The notes under the pieces are model-generated. The model did not search any database, was not told the origin of the DNA, and saw only the letters and a list, made by a program, of their open reading frames with translations. The translations under genes were made by a program, and so were the position numbers. Of a stretch of 57,569 bases of DNA, positions 50,423 through 57,569 are shown in pieces; position 1 is the first letter of the stretch, and every line of letters starts with the position of its first letter. The stretch spans positions 1 through 57,569 of the forward strand of contig NZ_PYAS01000027.1 in the NCBI RefSeq assembly GCF_003014695.1, given 5' to 3'. This DNA is from Dyadobacter jiangsuensis (GTDB lineage: Bacteria > Bacteroidota > Bacteroidia > Cytophagales > Spirosomataceae).

Positions 50423-51331
50423 TTATTCAAAACACAATGAAGCTGCTCCAAGCAGTCCGGCGTCGTTAGCAAGCGTTGCGCGTTTGATATTGATTGTTTT
50501 CAGGTAGTAAGGCGTCAGCCAGTACTTGAAACGATCGTTAATAGCCGGCAAAATAAACTCAAATGAGGCAGAAATACCACCACCGATCAAAATTGTTGTG
50601 ATATCGAGTATCCGGATCATCGAAACGAGGCCTTCGCCCAGCAGGTAACCCATCTCATGGAAAACCGCTTTTGCAAGCTCGTCGCCAGCGGAAGCAGCCG
50701 CTACGAGGCCGGTGGTTGAAATCGTGCCGTCGGCAGGAAGTTGGGTCGTGCCGGTGTAAGCCGCGCGCATCGCATTAGCCATGTCGAGCAGTTCTTTTTT
50801 ACCGATGTTGCGTTCGAGAACCTTTCCGTTTTTGGAAGGAACGTGACCTGGCTCCATCGCATTACCCCCGCCGCCTTTGAATACCTTCTTGTCGATAATC
50901 GCCGCGCCGCCGATACCGGTGCCAAGGGTTACGAAAATGTAATCTTCCGGAAGTTTGTCCTCCCCAAAATAATATTCACCCAAAGCAGCCGCGTTGGCGT
51001 CGTTTTCGAGGTAAAAATCATGCTGCGGAAACCGTGCTTTCAAATCCGGAACAATGGTGATCCCGTCGATTTCGGGGATTGCCGTGATTTCGATCAGCGT
51101 GGTCCTGTCGCGGGAAATGAGCCCCGGAACACCGATTCCTACTTTTTTGACTTCGGGATATTCAACGAGTTGGAGCGCAATTGCATCACCTAATCTGTCT
51201 ATAAAATGCCCGGAGCTACGCCAGCTGGCAGTATCGTGACTGTAAAAATTCGAGATTCTTCCATCCGTAGCGTCAACGATCCCCATTTTTACGTTGGTAC
51301 CGCCCACGTCTATACCGAGGTATTGTTCCAT
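50423..51331 (-). CDS. ROK-family sugar kinase-like protein (glucokinase-like), lacking the Cys zinc motif
   Basis: ROK-fold protein of 302 residues. The ATP-binding motif LGIDVGGTNVKMGIVD is at the N-terminus, the catalytic Asp is in LENDANAAALGEY, and GTGIGGAAII is the second phosphate motif. In most ROK kinases the EPGH motif is followed by a CxCGxxGC zinc site; here EPGHVPSKNGKVLERNIG carries no Cys, so zinc is probably not bound. Likely glucokinase or a related sugar kinase; the substrate is uncertain. It reads toward the DPM1-like gene on the same strand, 59 bp apart. Confidence 0.85.
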   Translation of the reverse strand: MEQYLGIDVGGTNVKMGIVDATDGRISNFYSHDTASWRSSGHFIDRLGDAIALQLVEYPEVKKVGIGVPGLISRDRTTLIEITAIPEIDGITIVPDLKARFPQHDFYLENDANAAALGEYYFGEDKLPEDYIFVTLGTGIGGAAIIDKKVFKGGGGNAMEPGHVPSKNGKVLERNIGKKELLDMANAMRAAYTGTTQLPADGTISTTGLVAAASAGDELAKAVFHEMGYLLGEGLVSMIRILDITTILIGGGISASFEFILPAINDRFKYWLTPYYLKTINIKRATLANDAGLLGAASLCFE

Positions 51332-51405
51332 GAAATGAAAATATGGGTTTAATAAATAATTTTAAAAATGCGGCAATTTAGTAAAATTGCTCTATTGTTC
51401 ACTCA

Positions 51406-52116
51406 TTAATCCAAATCTCCCAGCTGCGGGCGGATCAAAATCTCTTCCACAACTGCCCTGGGAGACAATGCATAGGCGGCCCAGATCGACTCGGCCACGT
51501 CGCCGGAATCCATAAAGCGGTCCTCAGGCAGCTCGGTGCCCTTCCAGCTGTCGGTGTAAGTCGCACCGGGTAGAATGGCGGTTACACGTACTTTATGCGG
51601 CTTCATTTCTTCGCGCAGTACCTTGGTCATCCCGTACAATGCGAACTTCGAAATGCAATAGGAGCCGCCGTTTGGGTAGGCGATAATGCTGGCGGTGGAG
51701 CAAATGGTGAAGATATGACCCTTTTTCTGCTCCATCATGCCGGGCAAAAGCCCCCGCGTGAGATGGTAAGCGCTGTACAGGTTGGTTTCCATCGTTTTTT
51801 CCAGCGTGCCCTCCGTTTCATTATGGACCTGTCCCGGGATAAATACGCCGGTATTGTTGATAAGTACCTCCACCGCCGGGTTATGCTTGTGGATAAATGC
51901 AATGAAAGCGTCCACATCGGCGCGTACCGACAGGTCGGCCGTTAAATAAGTCAGTTTTGATTGGGGAAAACTTTCGCTGAATGTTTGTTGCAGTGCGAGC
52001 AGGTCGCTCTCGTTTCTTGCGCAGGTAATTACATCGAAGCCTTGTGCTAAAAATTTTTCTATCGCTGCCCTTCCGATCCCTTTTGTTCCACCGGTTACAA
52101 CCGCTAATGGATTCAT
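51406..52116 (-). CDS. SDR-family oxidoreductase
   Basis: Classical short-chain dehydrogenase of 236 residues. TGGTKGIGRAAIEKF is the nucleotide-binding Gly motif at about residues 8-22, NNTG is present in place of NNAG, and the active pair is in YCISKFALYGMTK. It resembles 3-oxoacyl-ACP or sepiapterin-type reductases, but the substrate is not clear. It is divergent from mlaE (62 bp between start codons) and upstream of the ROK gene by 75 bp. Confidence 0.88.
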   Translation of the reverse strand: MNPLAVVTGGTKGIGRAAIEKFLAQGFDVITCARNESDLLALQQTFSESFPQSKLTYLTADLSVRADVDAFIAFIHKHNPAVEVLINNTGVFIPGQVHNETEGTLEKTMETNLYSAYHLTRGLLPGMMEQKKGHIFTICSTASIIAYPNGGSYCISKFALYGMTKVLREEMKPHKVRVTAILPGATYTDSWKGTELPEDRFMDSGDVAESIWAAYALSPRAVVEEILIRPQLGDLD

Positions 52117-52178
52117 TTTTCTGATTACTTCTTTTTTTGCCTAATTTTCCCGAAAATATTGAATACAATTAAGATATC

Positions 52179-52907
52179 ATGTCTGTAATCGGTAAATACT
52201 TCATTTTTTTAGGGACGCTGTTCGGGAAGGGCGAGAAATTATCGGTTTATTGGCGGAGGCTGATGGAGGAATGCGTGGGCATCGGCGTGAGTTCGATCTT
52301 CATCGTCGCGATCGTTTCCACCTTCATCGGCGCGGTGTCTTGTATTCAGACGGCCTATAACCTCGTTAGCCCCATTATCCCTATTTCCACCGTGGCATTG
52401 ATCGTCCGCGATATGGAAATCCTCGAACTCGCGCCGACCATTACCTGTATTGTGCTCGCAGGAAAGGTAGGGTCCAATATCGCCAGCGAATTGGGTACGA
52501 TGCGCATTACCGAGCAGATCGACGCTTTGGAAGTAATGGGGATCAACTCCTCGTCGTACCTGGTGCTTCCGAAAGTGGTTGCAGCGATGCTCACATTCCC
52601 GATGCTCGTTATTTTTTCTGCATTCCTGGGCATTTTGGGCGGTTACCTGGCAGGGACACTCACGGGCGTAATCACCGAACGGGATTATTTATACGGTATC
52701 CGCGATTCCTTCGTGCCCTACAATATCTTTTTCATGTGTGTGAAACCTTTTGTTTTCGGCTTCCTGATCGCCTCGATTTCCTCTTTCAAGGGATTTTTTA
52801 CTTCGGGTGGCGCGTTGGAGGTGGGTAAGGCAAGCACACAGGCGGTAACCAACAGCTGTATTTCCATTCTTGTCGCAGATTACCTGCTCGCGCAACTGCT
52901 TTTGTAA
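52179..52907 (+). CDS. mlaE: MlaE-family ABC permease
   Basis: Inner-membrane permease of 242 residues with about five helices. The MlaE signatures are GIGVSSIFIVAIVSTFIGAV, the EQIDALEVMGINSSSYLVLPKV coupling region and SSFKGFFTSGGALEVGKAST. MlaE/MlaF with MlaD move phospholipids between the inner and outer membranes to keep outer-membrane asymmetry. The start at 52179 gives a short amphipathic N-terminus. The ATPase gene follows after 21 bp; MlaD (MCE protein) is not adjacent and the next gene is on the opposite strand. Confidence 0.92.
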   Translation: MSVIGKYFIFLGTLFGKGEKLSVYWRRLMEECVGIGVSSIFIVAIVSTFIGAVSCIQTAYNLVSPIIPISTVALIVRDMEILELAPTITCIVLAGKVGSNIASELGTMRITEQIDALEVMGINSSSYLVLPKVVAAMLTFPMLVIFSAFLGILGGYLAGTLTGVITERDYLYGIRDSFVPYNIFFMCVKPFVFGFLIASISSFKGFFTSGGALEVGKASTQAVTNSCISILVADYLLAQLLL

Positions 52908-52928
52908 GCGTTCTCAACCGGACACAAA

Positions 52929-53675
52929 ATGATTGAAATCAATAATATCTCGAAGGCATTCAACGGTAAGGAAGTTTTAAAAGGGATTTCGGCCCAGTTT
53001 CAGAAAGGAGAAACGAACCTGATCATCGGCGGCAGCGGTACGGGGAAAAGTGTGTTGCTCAAATGCATGATCGGCCTCGTGAAGCCCGACGAGGGCAACG
53101 TCCTATACAACGGCCGCGATTTTTACCATTGCGATAAAGACACCCAACAGTCTATCCGCCGCGAGATGGGCGTACTCTTCCAGGGTGGAGCATTGTTTGA
53201 TTCCAAAACAGTGGAAGAGAATGTGCGGTTTCCACTGGACATGCTTACCACGCAATCAACGGAGGAAAAACGGGAGCGGGTAGCGTTTTGTTTGCAAAGG
53301 GTAGGGCTGGAACAGGCGGCGAAACGGATGCCATCGGAGATCAGCGGGGGGATGAAGAAGCGCGTCGGCATTGCACGGGCCATTGTGATGAACCCTGCCT
53401 ACTTGTTCTGTGACGAACCCAACTCCGGCCTCGATCCGCTCACGTCGGTGAAGATCGACGAGCTGATCAAAGAAATCACGGAGGAATATCAGATCACGAC
53501 CATTATTATTACGCATGATATGAATTCCGTCATGGAGATTGGCCAGAATATTATGTTCCTGTATCAAGGCCATAAACTTTGGGAAGGCGTGAACACCGAT
53601 ATTACCAAAACCGATGTGCCGGAATTGAAAGAATTCCTTTTCTCCAATAAACTGCTGCGCGAAATGCAGGAATAG
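52929..53675 (+). CDS. mlaF: MlaF-family ABC transporter ATP-binding protein
   Basis: ABC ATPase of 248 residues partnering MlaE. Walker A GGSGTGKS at about residues 34-41, Q-loop LFQGGALFD, ABC signature ISGGMKKRVGIARAI, Walker B YLFCDEPNSGLDP with the catalytic Glu, and H-loop IIITHDM. The PNSGLDP form (Asn in place of the usual Thr) is a small variation. It is the second gene of the mlaEF unit and converges on the flippase gene with a 6-bp gap. Confidence 0.93.
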   Translation: MIEINNISKAFNGKEVLKGISAQFQKGETNLIIGGSGTGKSVLLKCMIGLVKPDEGNVLYNGRDFYHCDKDTQQSIRREMGVLFQGGALFDSKTVEENVRFPLDMLTTQSTEEKRERVAFCLQRVGLEQAAKRMPSEISGGMKKRVGIARAIVMNPAYLFCDEPNSGLDPLTSVKIDELIKEITEEYQITTIIITHDMNSVMEIGQNIMFLYQGHKLWEGVNTDITKTDVPELKEFLFSNKLLREMQE

Positions 53676-53681
53676 CCTGCA

Positions 53682-55184
53682 TTATCGCTTTCGGAGAGCT
53701 GGGATATTTTTCCTTTCCAGCAAAAACACCGCCGCCACGCACATCGCGAACACAGCCATGTGTACCGGAACGGAAATCCACAGATTTGGTATTTTAAACA
53801 TCGAAGAGGTGTAAATCAGCAATGCGCCCCCGCCAATGTAACCGATCGCGGAAGTGAGGTCGTACGGTACGGGGTAATACTTCTGCCCGAAATAATAGCA
53901 GAGCGCCAGCATCACAAAGCCCGACAATGCGAATGCGATCGCGAATCCGTGGTAGCCGATCTGAGGTACGAGCACGAAGCTCGTCGCGATGGTAATGCCC
54001 GCGCCTGTGAGCGTGAGCCAGGTTCCGTATTCGGTTTTGTCGGTCAGTTTAAACCAGGTCGCCAGGTTGTAATATACGCCCAGGAACAAATAACCCGCCA
54101 GCAGCCAGGGCACCACGCCCAGGCCTTCGTGGTAAATCTTCTTTTTCAGGAACAACTCGGCAAATAGGTCGAGGTTCAGGCATATGCCCACCCACATAAG
54201 CACGCATATGATGATAAAATACTTGGTAACCTTCGCGAAAACGGGCGGTGCATTCTTGTCCTCGCCTTTGGAAAAGAAAAATGGCTCCGCGGCGTATTTG
54301 AATGCCTGTATGGCCAGGTTCATGAAGATCGACAACTTGTAACATTGCACGTAAATACCGATGGCGGTTTCGTTGCTGCGGCCCGGGTAGAAGTTCGCGG
54401 GGAGCAAAAACTGGATGAAGGCCCGGTCGAAAAGCATATTCAGCACACCGCCGACATTCATGATCATCACGGGAAATGCATACACCCAGACGGGTTTGAA
54501 AAGCGCACTGCTGAACACAAACCGGAAATCGGCGAACTCTTTCCTGAGCATCCAGAAAAATGCGAGGTTGGCGATGAGGTTGGCCAGTACTATATAATCC
54601 GGGGCATGCAGCGGGTTGTAGAACAGATCAACGGCTGGTTGCAGGAATGCCAGGTATTCGCCTGCATGGATATCGCGGCAGACGAGCAGGAAGAACAAGT
54701 TCAGGAAAATGTTGATCAAAATGTTGGTAACCCGGATGATCACGAACTTTTTACCCTTGCCTTCCAGTCTCAGCCTCGCGAACGGGATCGAAACGATACC
54801 GTCGGTGGCCATGATGATCGCGAACATCCTGACAATCGGCGTAGAATCAGGATATTTGATGAGCTCGGCAATAGGCCTTGCGAAGACGAACATCAGCGTG
54901 GAGCAGATCAGGCTGACCAGGATCACCGCACTTAATATCAGGTCGTAGTATTGTTTCCGGTCTTTTTCATCGCGTGCAAAGCGGAAAAACGCGGTTTCCA
55001 TACCAAATGTATAAAGCACGAGCGCCAGGCCGGCATAAGCAAATAGCTGCCCTTGTGCGGCGATTTGCTGAGGTTCAAAAAGATCGGTATGCAGGGCCAC
55101 CAGCAGGTAGTTCAAAAAGCGGCCCAGCATGGTGCTGATGCCATAGGTGGCGGTTTCACTGGCCAGTTTTTTCAGTACGCTCAT
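53682..55184 (-). CDS. Polysaccharide flippase-like membrane protein (MATE/MOP superfamily)
   Basis: Integral membrane protein of 500 residues with about 14 hydrophobic segments. The N-terminal SVLKKLASETATYGISTMLGRFLNYLLV and FAYAGLALVLYTFGMETAFFRFA regions match the Wzx/MurJ-like polysaccharide_synt families of Bacteroidota. Such proteins flip polyprenyl-linked oligosaccharides across the inner membrane. A TAnnTTTG box is at 55206-55213, giving a short leader. The substrate is unknown; the nearby glycosyltransferases are candidates. Confidence 0.85.
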   Translation of the reverse strand: MSVLKKLASETATYGISTMLGRFLNYLLVALHTDLFEPQQIAAQGQLFAYAGLALVLYTFGMETAFFRFARDEKDRKQYYDLILSAVILVSLICSTLMFVFARPIAELIKYPDSTPIVRMFAIIMATDGIVSIPFARLRLEGKGKKFVIIRVTNILINIFLNLFFLLVCRDIHAGEYLAFLQPAVDLFYNPLHAPDYIVLANLIANLAFFWMLRKEFADFRFVFSSALFKPVWVYAFPVMIMNVGGVLNMLFDRAFIQFLLPANFYPGRSNETAIGIYVQCYKLSIFMNLAIQAFKYAAEPFFFSKGEDKNAPPVFAKVTKYFIIICVLMWVGICLNLDLFAELFLKKKIYHEGLGVVPWLLAGYLFLGVYYNLATWFKLTDKTEYGTWLTLTGAGITIATSFVLVPQIGYHGFAIAFALSGFVMLALCYYFGQKYYPVPYDLTSAIGYIGGGALLIYTSSMFKIPNLWISVPVHMAVFAMCVAAVFLLERKNIPALRKR

Positions 55185-55205
55185 TCAATGCGGGATTTTC
55201 CTTCG

Positions 55206-55213
55206 CAAATATA
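55206..55213 (-). promoter_or_regulatory. Candidate -7 box (TATATTTG) for the flippase gene
   Basis: Perfect TAnnTTTG on the minus strand, 22 bp before the ATG at 55184. It lies just after the terminator of the upstream TetR gene. Confidence 0.45.
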
Positions 55214-55230
55214 GAAGAGTAACTGCCAAT

Positions 55231-55268
55231 AAAAGGAAAAGGCCCTTCCCGTTTGAGGGGAAGGGCCT
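55231..55268 (-). terminator. Terminator of the TetR gene
   Basis: AGGCCCTTCCC/GGGAAGGGCCT, 11-bp perfect stem with a 7-nt loop; the minus-strand tract after it is TTTTCCTTTT. Confidence 0.8.
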
Positions 55269-55283
55269 GCGGTTTTTTTATCG

Positions 55284-55889
55284 TCAACCCCGGACATCCG
55301 AGATAATACTGTCAACTACGCGCTCGATACGCTTCCAGCCTTCATCGGTTTGAAGGTCCACGTCAAGCATTTTTTCACGATAATCAGAGGAGATGGTCAA
55401 AAAATAAATGCCTGCTGAAATGAATGCGATTAACGCGCTGGTGTCATTGTAATAGGGCAGGTCGCCTATTTTGTTGAGGATACGCGTCGCAATCTGGTTG
55501 CGGGCGTCTGAAAGCATCGACTTTCCGGTTCCGATCTCCCAGCGGAGCAGGTCACGCGTAGCTTTGCGCTGGCGCAGATCGTTGGTGAAAGTGTGCATGA
55601 GGGACGTGAGAGCTTTGTTCCGTTCGTCCGGTGTTAGCTCCGGGATGTTGTCAATGTAATCTGTGCTGAGGGTTGACGTGTACTCTCCCGACCTGACATA
55701 CTGTTCCATCAGGCCGTCTACGCTTTCAAAGTACCTGTAAATCAGTACTTTGTTGACTCCGGCAGTGCGGGCGATCAGGTTTACGCCCACTTTTTCGGTG
55801 CCATGTTGTTCAATTACTTCGCCGACCGCCTTGAGTATTTTACTCTTCGTGCGCTCGCGATCACGCTTTTTTACTTTTTCTACTTTCAT
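55284..55889 (-). CDS. TetR-family transcriptional regulator
   Basis: Regulator of about 201 residues from ATG 55889 (MKVEKVKKRDRERTKSKIL). An upstream in-frame codon at 55928 would add 13 residues (LHLLCFNLNSTH) of no fitting kind. The TetR HTH covers residues about 15-60 (ILKAVGEVIEQHG, VGVNLIARTAGVNKVLIYRYFESVDGLM, with YRYF at the recognition helix end). The rest is the variable ligand/dimer domain. Palindromes just upstream (55919-55970) suggest autoregulation. The ligand is unknown. Confidence 0.9.
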   Translation of the reverse strand: MKVEKVKKRDRERTKSKILKAVGEVIEQHGTEKVGVNLIARTAGVNKVLIYRYFESVDGLMEQYVRSGEYTSTLSTDYIDNIPELTPDERNKALTSLMHTFTNDLRQRKATRDLLRWEIGTGKSMLSDARNQIATRILNKIGDLPYYNDTSALIAFISAGIYFLTISSDYREKMLDVDLQTDEGWKRIERVVDSIISDVRG

Positions 55890-55918
55890 ATGGGTGCTGT
55901 TTAGGTTAAAACATAGTA

Positions 55919-55970
55919 AATGTAACATTTCATATCCAAATTTTATAGCAGAAAAGTTACATTAAGTAAC
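55919..55970. promoter_or_regulatory. Candidate operator palindromes upstream of the TetR gene
   Basis: GTTAC-N5-GTAAC forms a 15-bp palindrome at 55956-55970. AATGTAAC at 55919-55926 is a further inverted copy of GTTACATT. A loose -7-like TATAAAATTTG sits between them at about 55935-55945. Dimer-sized palindromes at this position fit TetR autoregulation. Confidence 0.5.
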
Positions 55971-56092
55971 CAAATTTTTAAAAAGGTTTCCTTAATGTCA
56001 CCGTGAGGTCGCAAAAAGTTGGAAATGCTATTAAATGGCCTTTTACCCTCCGAAATTTGGAAGTATTCTAAGGTTAGGAGCGGGAATTGGAT

Positions 56093-56128
56093 GGAAATAA
56101 AAAAGAGCTCATTGAAAAATGAGCTCTT
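56093..56128 (-). terminator. Rho-independent terminator of tRNA-Gln
   Basis: AAGAGCTCATT pairs with AATGAGCTCTT (11-bp, GAAA loop); on the minus strand it is followed by TTTTATTTCC. It ends 10 nt past the tRNA 3' end. Confidence 0.85.
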
Positions 56129-56137
56129 CGATTACTG

Positions 56138-56208
56138 TTGGCCGACAAGGACTCGAACCCTGAATAAGACAACCAAAATGTCCTGTGTTACCATTACACC
56201 ATCGGCCA
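56138..56208 (-). tRNA. tRNA-Gln (anticodon TTG)
   Basis: Read on the minus strand, the 71-nt sequence folds into a full cloverleaf: acceptor TGGCCGA/TCGGCCA, D-stem GTGT/ACAC, anticodon stem GGACA/TGTCT with loop TTTTGGT (anticodon TTG, glutamine), and T-arm CAGGG-TTCGAGT-CCTTG. The 3' CCA is not encoded (the sequence after the discriminator A reads CAG), as is usual in this phylum. It has its own promoter and terminator, so it is a single-gene unit. Confidence 0.95.
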
Positions 56209-56226
56209 AAACCGTAAACAGTGGTG

Positions 56227-56257
56227 CAAAAGTAATGGTAGCGAGGTCACGTGTCAA
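56227..56257 (-). promoter_or_regulatory. tRNA-Gln promoter (-33 TTG, -7 TACTTTTG)
   Basis: Minus-strand TTG at 56257-56255, a 20-nt spacer, then TACTTTTG at 56234-56227, a perfect TAnnTTTG. Transcription is expected near 56220, about 12 nt before the mature tRNA 5' end. Confidence 0.68.
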
Positions 56258-56274
56258 GCTTTTTGGAAAAAAAA

Positions 56275-57153
56275 TTAAATACTTTTTAGCTCAACATTGC
56301 TAGCGATCTTTTTTACAAGGCCTTGCAAAACTTTGCCCGGTCCTGATTCGATGAAGATTTCTGCACCGTCGGCTACCATTTGCTCCACAGACTGCGTCCA
56401 TCTTACCGGAGCCGTGAGCTGCGAGATCAGATTTTCTTTAATAACGGATACTTCCGTGGCTGGTTTTGCATTCACATTCTGGTAAACCGGGCAAATCGGC
56501 TGCTCAAACTGCGCCGCGTTGATAGCCGCTGCGAGTTCTTCGCGGGCTGGTTCCATCAATGGAGAGTGGAATGCGCCTCCGACAGGAAGTACCAAAGCGC
56601 GTTTTGCACCGGCGGCTTTCAGAAGCTCATTGGCGCGCTCAACGCCTTCGATGGTTCCTGAAATGACCACTTGTCCCGGGCAGTTATAGTTCGCCGGTAC
56701 GACGATTTCATCCGTAATGCCTGCGCAGATTTCTTCGATCACGTTGTCGGCGAGGCCGAGGATCGCGGCCATTGTCGACGGGCGGATTTCGCAGGCTTTC
56801 TGCATCGCCGCCGCACGTTTTGCCACGAGTGAGAGACCGTCTTCGAAAGAAAGGGCTCCGGCTGCAACCAAGGCCGAAAATTCGCCAAGCGAGTGACCCG
56901 CTACCATGTTCGGTGCGAAATCGGGGGTGATTTTCGCCAGGATCACGGAATGGATAAATATCGCCGGTTGGGTCACGTTGGTTTGTTTCAACTCCTCGTC
57001 GGTGCCTTCGAACATGATTTTCGTGATTTCGAAACCGAGGATTTCGTTCGCTTTTTCAAACAATGCCTTGGCGGAATCGGAGCTTTGGTAAAGATCCAGA
57101 CCCATTCCTTTGAACTGCGAGCCCTGACCAGGGAAAACATATGCCGTTTTCAT
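56275..57153 (-). CDS. fabD: Malonyl-CoA-ACP transacylase
   Basis: Enzyme of 292 residues that moves malonyl from CoA to acyl carrier protein in fatty acid synthesis. It opens with PGQGSQFKGMGLDLY. The nucleophile is Ser88 in GHSLGEFSALVAAGA, the His is in AFHSPLMEPA, and an Arg of the malonyl pocket is in VAKRAAAMQKA. Length is standard. It is located upstream of the tRNA-Gln gene on the same strand, 66 bp apart. It is not within a fab cluster here. Confidence 0.95.
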   Translation of the reverse strand: MKTAYVFPGQGSQFKGMGLDLYQSSDSAKALFEKANEILGFEITKIMFEGTDEELKQTNVTQPAIFIHSVILAKITPDFAPNMVAGHSLGEFSALVAAGALSFEDGLSLVAKRAAAMQKACEIRPSTMAAILGLADNVIEEICAGITDEIVVPANYNCPGQVVISGTIEGVERANELLKAAGAKRALVLPVGGAFHSPLMEPAREELAAAINAAQFEQPICPVYQNVNAKPATEVSVIKENLISQLTAPVRWTQSVEQMVADGAEIFIESGPGKVLQGLVKKIASNVELKSI

Positions 57154-57180
57154 ATGGATGATTTATGGTTATTCATGATG

Positions 57181-57209
57181 AAACAAAAAGCCCGGCAAAA
57201 AACCGGGCT
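57181..57209 (-). terminator. Terminator of the gliding-motility C-terminal protein gene
   Basis: AGCCCGG/CCGGGCT with a 7-nt loop; on the minus strand it is followed by TTTTTGTTT. It separates that gene from fabD. Confidence 0.85.
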
Positions 57210-57245
57210 ACAAAGGAAATACTTGAATGTGAAAGAAAAAAGAAT

Positions 57246-57569
57246 CTATCGCAGCAGCTGCACCCATCCTTTCAGGGTCACAGGCACACTTTGTTTTTGC
57301 GAAGATTCGAAATAGATTTTTACTTCATAATAATACTGACCCGCAGCAAGGTCTTTACCGCCATTGGTTTTACCGTCCCAATTGATGTTGACATCCTTGG
57401 TGGAATACACCTGCGCACCCCATCGGTTGTAGGCTTTGAATTCCAGCGATTGTACAAATGCGGGGCATTCCAGGGGCTGGAAGGTGTCGTTTTTGTTGTC
57501 GCCATTGGGTGTAAATACGTTGGGTAGCACAAACATCGGGCAGTTATCGCGGCACACGGTATTGCTTGG
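57246..57569 (-). CDS. 3' end of a T9SS type-B (gliding-motility-associated C-terminal) protein, partial
   Basis: Only the last 107 residues lie in the window; the frame runs open to the right edge, with no start codon needed. The sequence is a T9SS type-B sorting domain: LPNVFTPNGDNKNDTFQP, YNRWGAQVYSTKDV, NWDGKTNGGKDLAAGQYYYEVKI and the terminal LKGWVQLLR. Such domains end very large surface proteins with PKD, Ig or repeat domains, linked to gliding or adhesion. Two Cys just before the domain (VCRDNCPM) are typical of the preceding linker. The full protein cannot be described here. Confidence 0.9.
   Translation of the reverse strand, partial: PSNTVCRDNCPMFVLPNVFTPNGDNKNDTFQPLECPAFVQSLEFKAYNRWGAQVYSTKDVNINWDGKTNGGKDLAAGQYYYEVKIYFESSQKQSVPVTLKGWVQLLR

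Noticed and set aside
56138..56208. tRNA-Gln as an integration site for a genomic island
   Set aside because: No duplicated tRNA 3' end was noticed in the window and neighbouring genes (fabD, tetR) look like core genes.

Overview
The window looks like chromosomal DNA of a Bacteroidota species, most likely order Cytophagales and close to Dyadobacter/Spirosomataceae (inferred, not searched). The evidence is type IX secretion (T9SS) C-terminal sorting domains on several exported proteins, a gliding-motility type-B sorting domain at the right edge, Bacteroidota-typical families (DUF5606, DUF5117/5118 zinc protease, SIMPL, GGMEYPG-type M1 peptidase), almost no Shine-Dalgarno sequences, and repeated use of the Bacteroidota -7 promoter box TAnnTTTG, twice with a TTG -33 element at the expected distance. 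No rRNA, CRISPR array, insertion sequence or prophage was seen. There is one tRNA gene (Gln, anticodon TTG).

Layout. 0-8 kb: RNA pseudouridine synthase with a very long repetitive N-terminus, acetoacetyl-CoA synthetase, CtpA-type protease, SDR oxidoreductase, Fsr-type efflux pump. 7.9-8.7 kb: PIN toxin/antitoxin pair with a twin-palindrome operator. 8.7-17 kb: M23 peptidase, large zincin, Ppx/GppA phosphatase, rpsU, xerC, ppc. 17-20.2 kb: accessory operon of a T9SS-exported zinc protease and two tandemly duplicated lipoproteins. 20.4-33 kb: mixed housekeeping (MarR, SIMPL, YtxH, NudK, cupin, gamma-glutamyltransferase, MacB-like permease, lipid kinase with a 39-aa membrane microprotein, SUI1, MeaB, M1 peptidase). 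33-41 kb: FabH-like KAS III, GT4, deoC, DUF5606, engB, thioredoxin, gmd, SPOR lipoprotein, murB.

40.7-50.4 kb is the most unusual part: an Alg10-like membrane protein, an SGNH esterase with a T9SS signal, a second polytopic membrane protein of possible GT-C type, a solitary LuxR-type HTH protein, a two-gene unit of unrecognised secreted proteins (one with carbohydrate-binding modules, one that may be an enzyme), and a DPM1-like GT2. Together they could make, decorate or trim a surface glycan from polyprenyl-phosphate sugars; this is inference from gene content only. 50.4-57.6 kb: ROK kinase, SDR, MlaE/MlaF transporter, polysaccharide flippase, TetR regulator with a candidate operator, tRNA-Gln, fabD and the 3' end of a large T9SS type-B protein.

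Most transcription units are one to three genes and many convergent pairs share a bidirectional hairpin terminator. All calls come from reading sequence motifs; no database search was run.
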